Source: an uncultured Clostridia bacterium (GTDB lineage Bacteria > Bacillota > Clostridia > TANB77 > CAG-508). Taken from it: DNA of 9,209 bases. The stretch spans positions 28,369 through 37,577 of the forward strand of contig CARUQW010000008.1 of assembly GCA_949077355.1 (NCBI GenBank). Reading direction: 5' to 3'. A program made the position numbers and the translations under genes. This document shows, piece by piece, positions 6,058 through 9,209 of the stretch. The notes under the pieces are model-generated. The model ran no database searches, was not told the DNA's origin, and saw only the letters and a list, made by a program, of their open reading frames with translations. The stretch's first letter is position 1, and each line of letters begins with the position of its first letter.

Positions 6058-7779
6058 ATGAAAATACAAAATTTAGCAGTCTTATTTATCATTATTATAT
6101 TACCGATATCAATGATTTTAACTTCCTACACACAAAATCAAGTAAAAACATTAGGAATACAAACATCTTATGATACGAAATTAAATAATGCTACCCATGA
6201 CGCTTTAAAAGCTTTTCAATTAAATACAATGAATAGTGACACATCTGATTTATCAAACTCAAAGCTTCGTGATATTGAAGCTTCTGCCAATACTTTTTTT
6301 AACTCAGTTGCAAGCAATTTTAACATGGCAGGGTATAATCAAGATATTTTAGCAGAATATGTACCTGCACTTGTATATACAATGTATGATGGCTATTATA
6401 TTTATTCAAAATATACCAATACTTTAGATAGTACCAATTCAAATGAAGTAATAGTCAATGAGATGACAGGAGAAACAGACGAACAAAGTGATGCCGAAAT
6501 ATTATCAAATGATAGAGAAGATGTAACCTATAAGCAAAATCAAAAATTAGCAGGATTAAAACCATATATCTATTATAGTTGTCGATATAAATATAATGGA
6601 AATGATTTCGTCATTACCTATTCATTGGATAATTACATTACCATACAAGGAATGATTAATGTAAATGGAGAGATGAAATGGGTATATGATGCAGGCTATT
6701 TGTTAGATAATGTAACTGGGGATATTACGAGCTCAGGAGATACTTATTATCGTGGTGTTAAAATAGATACAAGTGAAAGTTTAAAAGAATGTATTGATGA
6801 AACGAAAAAAGAATATACTTATATAAAAGTAAATGGTGTAAAGTATTATCAGAATGATGATGGTTCTTGGTTTTCTATTTTAAATGGAAGCAGATATCCA
6901 CAGCAAAATTTTGTAACACAAACCAATGCAGGTATAAAATATTATAGAGAAGCAGAAGCTTTTAAACGTAGAATTACCAATGATTATAACTTGGGTGATT
7001 TGAATGCAAGCCATGCTGTTGATGAAACAGGAGCATCTTTGGTAGAATTGGATGCAAATGGAAATAGAACCAATATACCGAAACTTGGAAATTATAAAAT
7101 ATTTGATTTTGGTAACATGAATGGAACGAGTATAGAGGATCCGAATTCTAATTTCAATCAACAAAGATTAGCTGTTATCCGCTATTCTATTGAAAAAAAT
7201 TTATCAATTGCAATTGCTAACTTCAATGATTATTCAGGTGTAACAGCCAATTTCCAAATGCCTAAATTACAAGAAGATGAATGGGATAAAATTGTTAACA
7301 ATGTTTCCATTATAAGCTTTTTACAAGGTCTTAATATAGGTGGAAAAGTATACAATGGATATTCAATTATTACGAATAATAAAAATGAAGAAGTAGTAAG
7401 TGAAGATTCTATTTATATAATAAGCAAAAATGATAGCCAATATCATCGAGCAAATGACGTAGAATTAAAAGGAAAAAATAACTTGGAAGGTGTCTTTAAT
7501 GTGGATTTAGAAATAAAATCGATTACAGATGCAAATGGAGTTGCTAAATACTTTATTCCAAAGCAATTAAATGGAAATTTAATTACAGGAAGTTATTCAA
7601 GTATTGTAAATCAGACAGGTGTAGAACAAACCGATAATCTTTATCAATATATGGCAAACTTGAATACGCAAAATCCAAGATTAGCACAAGTCTATTTTAC
7701 AGCATTAGGAAGAGAACGTTATAGTTCTTATAAAACCTATAATGACCCAGAAAAAGAAAAAGAGAAATTTACTCCATAG
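6058..7779 (+). CDS. Large membrane-anchored TadE/TadG-like protein
   Basis: A 573-aa protein with a short N-terminal anchor (NLAVLFIIIILPISMILTSY, 5-24) and a long, mainly polar ectodomain. The start of the ectodomain (TQNQVKTLGIQTSYDTKLNN, then ATHDALKAFQLN) is a helical stalk, as in TadE/TadG minor pilins, and EYVPALVYTMYDGYYIYSKY (100-119) is a notable aromatic segment. The middle is Tyr/Asn/Asp-rich with short beta-like repeats around Gly-Tyr-Tyr. A conserved-looking stretch (NFNQQRLAVIRYSIEKNLSI, near 365-385) is probably helical. Two cysteines, 175 and 245, could pair outside the cell. It ends in a charged tail (DPEKEKEKFTP). AAAGGAAAG at 6042-6050 is the ribosome binding site; an ATG at 6051 is out of frame. 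As the largest surface domain in the operon it may be a tip or adhesin-like subunit. That role is inference; no known binding domain is recognised. Confidence 0.68.
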   Translation: MKIQNLAVLFIIIILPISMILTSYTQNQVKTLGIQTSYDTKLNNATHDALKAFQLNTMNSDTSDLSNSKLRDIEASANTFFNSVASNFNMAGYNQDILAEYVPALVYTMYDGYYIYSKYTNTLDSTNSNEVIVNEMTGETDEQSDAEILSNDREDVTYKQNQKLAGLKPYIYYSCRYKYNGNDFVITYSLDNYITIQGMINVNGEMKWVYDAGYLLDNVTGDITSSGDTYYRGVKIDTSESLKECIDETKKEYTYIKVNGVKYYQNDDGSWFSILNGSRYPQQNFVTQTNAGIKYYREAEAFKRRITNDYNLGDLNASHAVDETGASLVELDANGNRTNIPKLGNYKIFDFGNMNGTSIEDPNSNFNQQRLAVIRYSIEKNLSIAIANFNDYSGVTANFQMPKLQEDEWDKIVNNVSIISFLQGLNIGGKVYNGYSIITNNKNEEVVSEDSIYIISKNDSQYHRANDVELKGKNNLEGVFNVDLEIKSITDANGVAKYFIPKQLNGNLITGSYSSIVNQTGVEQTDNLYQYMANLNTQNPRLAQVYFTALGRERYSSYKTYNDPEKEKEKFTP

Positions 7780-7801
7780 ATAGCCATAAAATTTTAAAAT
7801 T

Positions 7802-7830
7802 GAATAAAAAAATAAAAAAAGCCAATACTA
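7802..7830 (+). promoter_or_regulatory. Possible forespore (sigma-G/sigma-F type) promoter of spoIVB
   Basis: GAATA (7802-7806), a 17-base spacer, then AATACTA (7824-7830) resembles the B. subtilis sigma-G pattern (G-H-A-T-R, then CATnnTA), with the first base of the -10 element differing. The start point would fall near 7837, leaving a short leader that still contains the AAGGAG site at 7846-7851. spoIVB is a forespore gene in B. subtilis. AT-rich context makes chance matches easy. Confidence 0.38.
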
Positions 7831-7856
7831 ATAATAGTAAAAAATAAGGAGTCTGT

Positions 7857-8663
7857 ATGAAAAAAACAATAACAAAACTATTATTAGTATTTTTTTTAAT
7901 ATTAATTTATGCCTATACCATAGCAATTGAAAACATTCCTAATAATTTAGTGATTTTTGAAGGAGAAAACATTGTGTTAAAAACCTTGTTTGGTATGCAA
8001 GTAAAGTTAAATGATGAAACAATGGAAACAGTAGCTAACTCAAACAATAATACGATTGCTCCCAAATCTGGAAAGGCAAAATTAGAGGTAAATCTATGGA
8101 ATCATATTTCGTTAAAAGAGGTAGATGTTGATATTCTTCCTAAAAGTAAAGTAATTCCAGTAGGGAATATAGCTGGTGTTAAATTATATACAAGTGGAGT
8201 ATTAGTAGTAGGAATGTCAGAAATAGAAGGTGTTGATAGCAAAAAATATAAACCTTACGAAAATAGTGGAATTAAAGAGGGAGATACCATTACACAAATT
8301 AATAATATACCAATAAACTCGACAGAAGATTTAATGGCACATGTCAATCAAGCAAAAGGAAAACCAGTTAAGATAGAATATATTCAAGAAGAGGAAACCA
8401 AAGAATGTAGCATGGAAGCCGTAAAAACAAGTAATGATGAATATAAGCTTGGGTTATGGGTAAGAGATAGTGCAGCAGGAGTAGGAACTGTAACTTTTTA
8501 TGAACCATCAACCAAAACATTTGGAGCTTTAGGACATGGGATTACCGATATTGATACAGAAGAATTAATTAACATTGCATCTGGAGAATTTATTACAACC
8601 AGAGTTTTAAACATTGTTAAAGGAGAAAGTGGAACTCCACGGAAAGATACAAGGAACGGTTGA
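7857..8663 (+). CDS. spoIVB: SpoIV B protease, N-terminal part (anchor, PDZ domain, catalytic His); frame broken at 8640
   Basis: This is the first part of SpoIVB, the serine protease secreted by the forespore into the intermembrane space, where it triggers activation of pro-sigma-K in the mother cell. Residues 5-23 are a membrane anchor. Residues ~105-190 form a PDZ domain (VKLYTSGVLVVGMSEIEG; ENSGIKEGDTITQINN). TFYEPSTKTFGALGHGITDI carries the catalytic His227. The start is supported by AAGGAG at 7846-7851. Genuine homology runs to Pro261 (codon 8637-8639), after which the frame gives only RKDTRNG and a TGA. Removing one base at 8640 restores the family sequence (GKIQGTVE). The joined protein would be 412 aa, close to the usual ~425. 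Family assignment is very secure; whether the break is real or a sequencing error is open. Confidence 0.93.
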   Translation: MKKTITKLLLVFFLILIYAYTIAIENIPNNLVIFEGENIVLKTLFGMQVKLNDETMETVANSNNNTIAPKSGKAKLEVNLWNHISLKEVDVDILPKSKVIPVGNIAGVKLYTSGVLVVGMSEIEGVDSKKYKPYENSGIKEGDTITQINNIPINSTEDLMAHVNQAKGKPVKIEYIQEEETKECSMEAVKTSNDEYKLGLWVRDSAAGVGTVTFYEPSTKTFGALGHGITDIDTEELINIASGEFITTRVLNIVKGESGTPRKDTRNG

Positions 8664-9096
8664 AAAACAAAGAAATATTGGAAAAATCTATAAAAATAGT
8701 AGATTTGGAATTTATGGAACCGTTGAAAATTTAGCGAGCTTAAATATTGACACATCCAAAGAAATGGAAGTAGCCTTAAGAGAAGAAATACAACTCGGAA
8801 AAGCCAAAATCTTATGTAGTTTAGACAATCAAAAAGTAGAAGAATATGAAATTGAAATCGAAAAAATCTATAAAGAAAATAACTATGATAATAAAAGTAT
8901 GCAAATCAAAATAACAGACCCAAAGCTAATTGACAAAACAGGAGGAATCATACAAGGAATGTCAGGGTCACCAATCATTCAAAACAATAAATTTGTAGGA
9001 GCCATAACCCATGTATTAGTGAATAATCCACAGGAAGGATATGCTGTTTTCGGCGATATTATGCTAAAACAATCCAAAGAAATAAAAGGGGATTAG
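8614..9096 (+). CDS. spoIVB: SpoIVB protease, C-terminal part (S55 domain with catalytic Asp and Ser); continues the split gene
   Basis: The second half of spoIVB in the next frame. The frame is open from about 8614, but homology starts at the Gly codon at 8641; the first nine residues (MLKEKVELH) are out-of-frame translation of the upstream part, and no ribosome binding site precedes the ATG, so this is not an independent gene. It contains FGIYGTVENL, KITDPKL (Asp354 of the joined protein) and GGIIQGMSGSPIIQ, with the active-site Ser369 in GMSGSP, then GAITHVLVNNPQEGYAVFGD. Numbered in the joined protein, His227, Asp354 and Ser369 all lie nine residues before the published B. subtilis positions His236, Asp363 and Ser378. 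All three catalytic residues are present and correctly spaced once the single base is removed. The stop codon overlaps the terminator stem. Confidence 0.92.
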   Translation: MLKEKVELHGKIQGTVEKQRNIGKIYKNSRFGIYGTVENLASLNIDTSKEMEVALREEIQLGKAKILCSLDNQKVEEYEIEIEKIYKENNYDNKSMQIKITDPKLIDKTGGIIQGMSGSPIIQNNKFVGAITHVLVNNPQEGYAVFGDIMLKQSKEIKGD

Positions 9097-9126
9097 AGGG
9101 ACGCTCCTTAAAATCCCTCTTTTTTT
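9095..9126 (+). terminator. Intrinsic terminator after spoIVB
   Basis: AGAGGGA (9095-9101) pairs perfectly with TCCCTCT (9114-9120), closing a 12-base loop, followed directly by a run of seven T (9120-9126). The stem begins inside the spoIVB stop codon. Confidence 0.85.
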
Positions 9127-9152
9127 AATTTTGCCAGAAGGGATGCACCTTT

Positions 9153-9181
9153 TTGCAATTTTTATTTAAATTCTTTATAAA
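9153..9181 (+). promoter_or_regulatory. Possible housekeeping promoter reading out of the right edge
   Basis: TTGCAA (9153-9158), 17 bases, then TATAAA (9176-9181) resembles a sigma-A promoter (4/6 and 5/6 matches). It would transcribe a gene beyond the window; in many clostridia that gene is spo0A. Base composition makes this weak. No other gene-like signal is seen between 9127 and the end. Confidence 0.25.
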
Positions 9182-9193
9182 AAAGTTAATCCA

Positions 9194-9209
9194 TTTTTTT
9201 TTTTTTTTT
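9194..9209. repeat. Poly-T run at the right edge
   Basis: Sixteen consecutive T close the window. This is more likely where an assembly stopped than a functional element, and the true run length is uncertain. Confidence 0.6.

Noticed and set aside
7790..7801. Palindrome AATTTTAAAATT as an operator or terminator
   Set aside because: It has no loop and only A/T pairs, so it is a weak hairpin and common in such sequence.
363..8755. Minus-strand open frames inside the genes (for example 363-593, 2910-3203, 6880-7164, 8498-8755)
   Set aside because: They lie opposite well-supported plus-strand genes, have no ribosome binding sites noted, and their translations are compositionally biased with no recognisable motif.
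1..9209. CRISPR array, tRNA/rRNA, insertion sequence or phage genes
   Set aside because: No spaced direct repeats, cloverleaf, transposase motif or terminal inverted repeats were seen on either strand.

Overview
The window is a very AT-rich piece (about 30% GC by eye) with dense, same-strand genes, short intergenic gaps and strong AAGGAGG-type ribosome binding sites. Codon choice (AGA for Arg, TTA for Leu) and a recognisable spoIVB gene point to a spore-forming, low-GC Firmicute, most likely an uncultured, gut-type member of Clostridia. Both window ends look like contig ends: the left edge cuts a gene, and the right edge is a run of 16 T.

Layout, all on the + strand. Positions 1-497 hold the C-terminus of a CpaF/TadA-type secretion ATPase with a long charged tail. 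Positions 535-2607 hold a 690-aa membrane protein with two type II secretion F (T2SF)-like halves, apparently a fused TadB+TadC platform. From 2626 to 5435 come five small single-pass membrane proteins. Four of them start with the same MENA[ST][KE]AL motif, and the fifth (3903-4334) has a different N-terminus but the same ectodomain pattern. They look like a tandem family of divergent pilin or pseudopilin subunits. A further 175-aa membrane-anchored protein (5470-5997), a 10-bp perfect hairpin (6005-6028) and a 573-aa membrane-anchored protein of TadE/TadG-like layout (6058-7779) complete the block.

Positions 7857-9096 encode the sporulation signalling protease SpoIVB (PDZ plus S55 serine protease). 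It is broken into two frames by one apparent extra base at 8640. A plausible forespore-type promoter lies just upstream and a clear intrinsic terminator follows. After the terminator a possible outward promoter runs into the poly-T end; in many clostridia the next gene would be spo0A, but that is not visible here.

As a system, 1-7779 reads as a Tad-like pilus or secretion operon: ATPase motor, inner-membrane platform, then a set of anchored subunits. The motor and platform assignments rest on family resemblance. The subunits have no family I can name with certainty, lack an obvious cleavable prepilin leader, and are the most novel part of the window. SpoIVB is probably a separate transcription unit.
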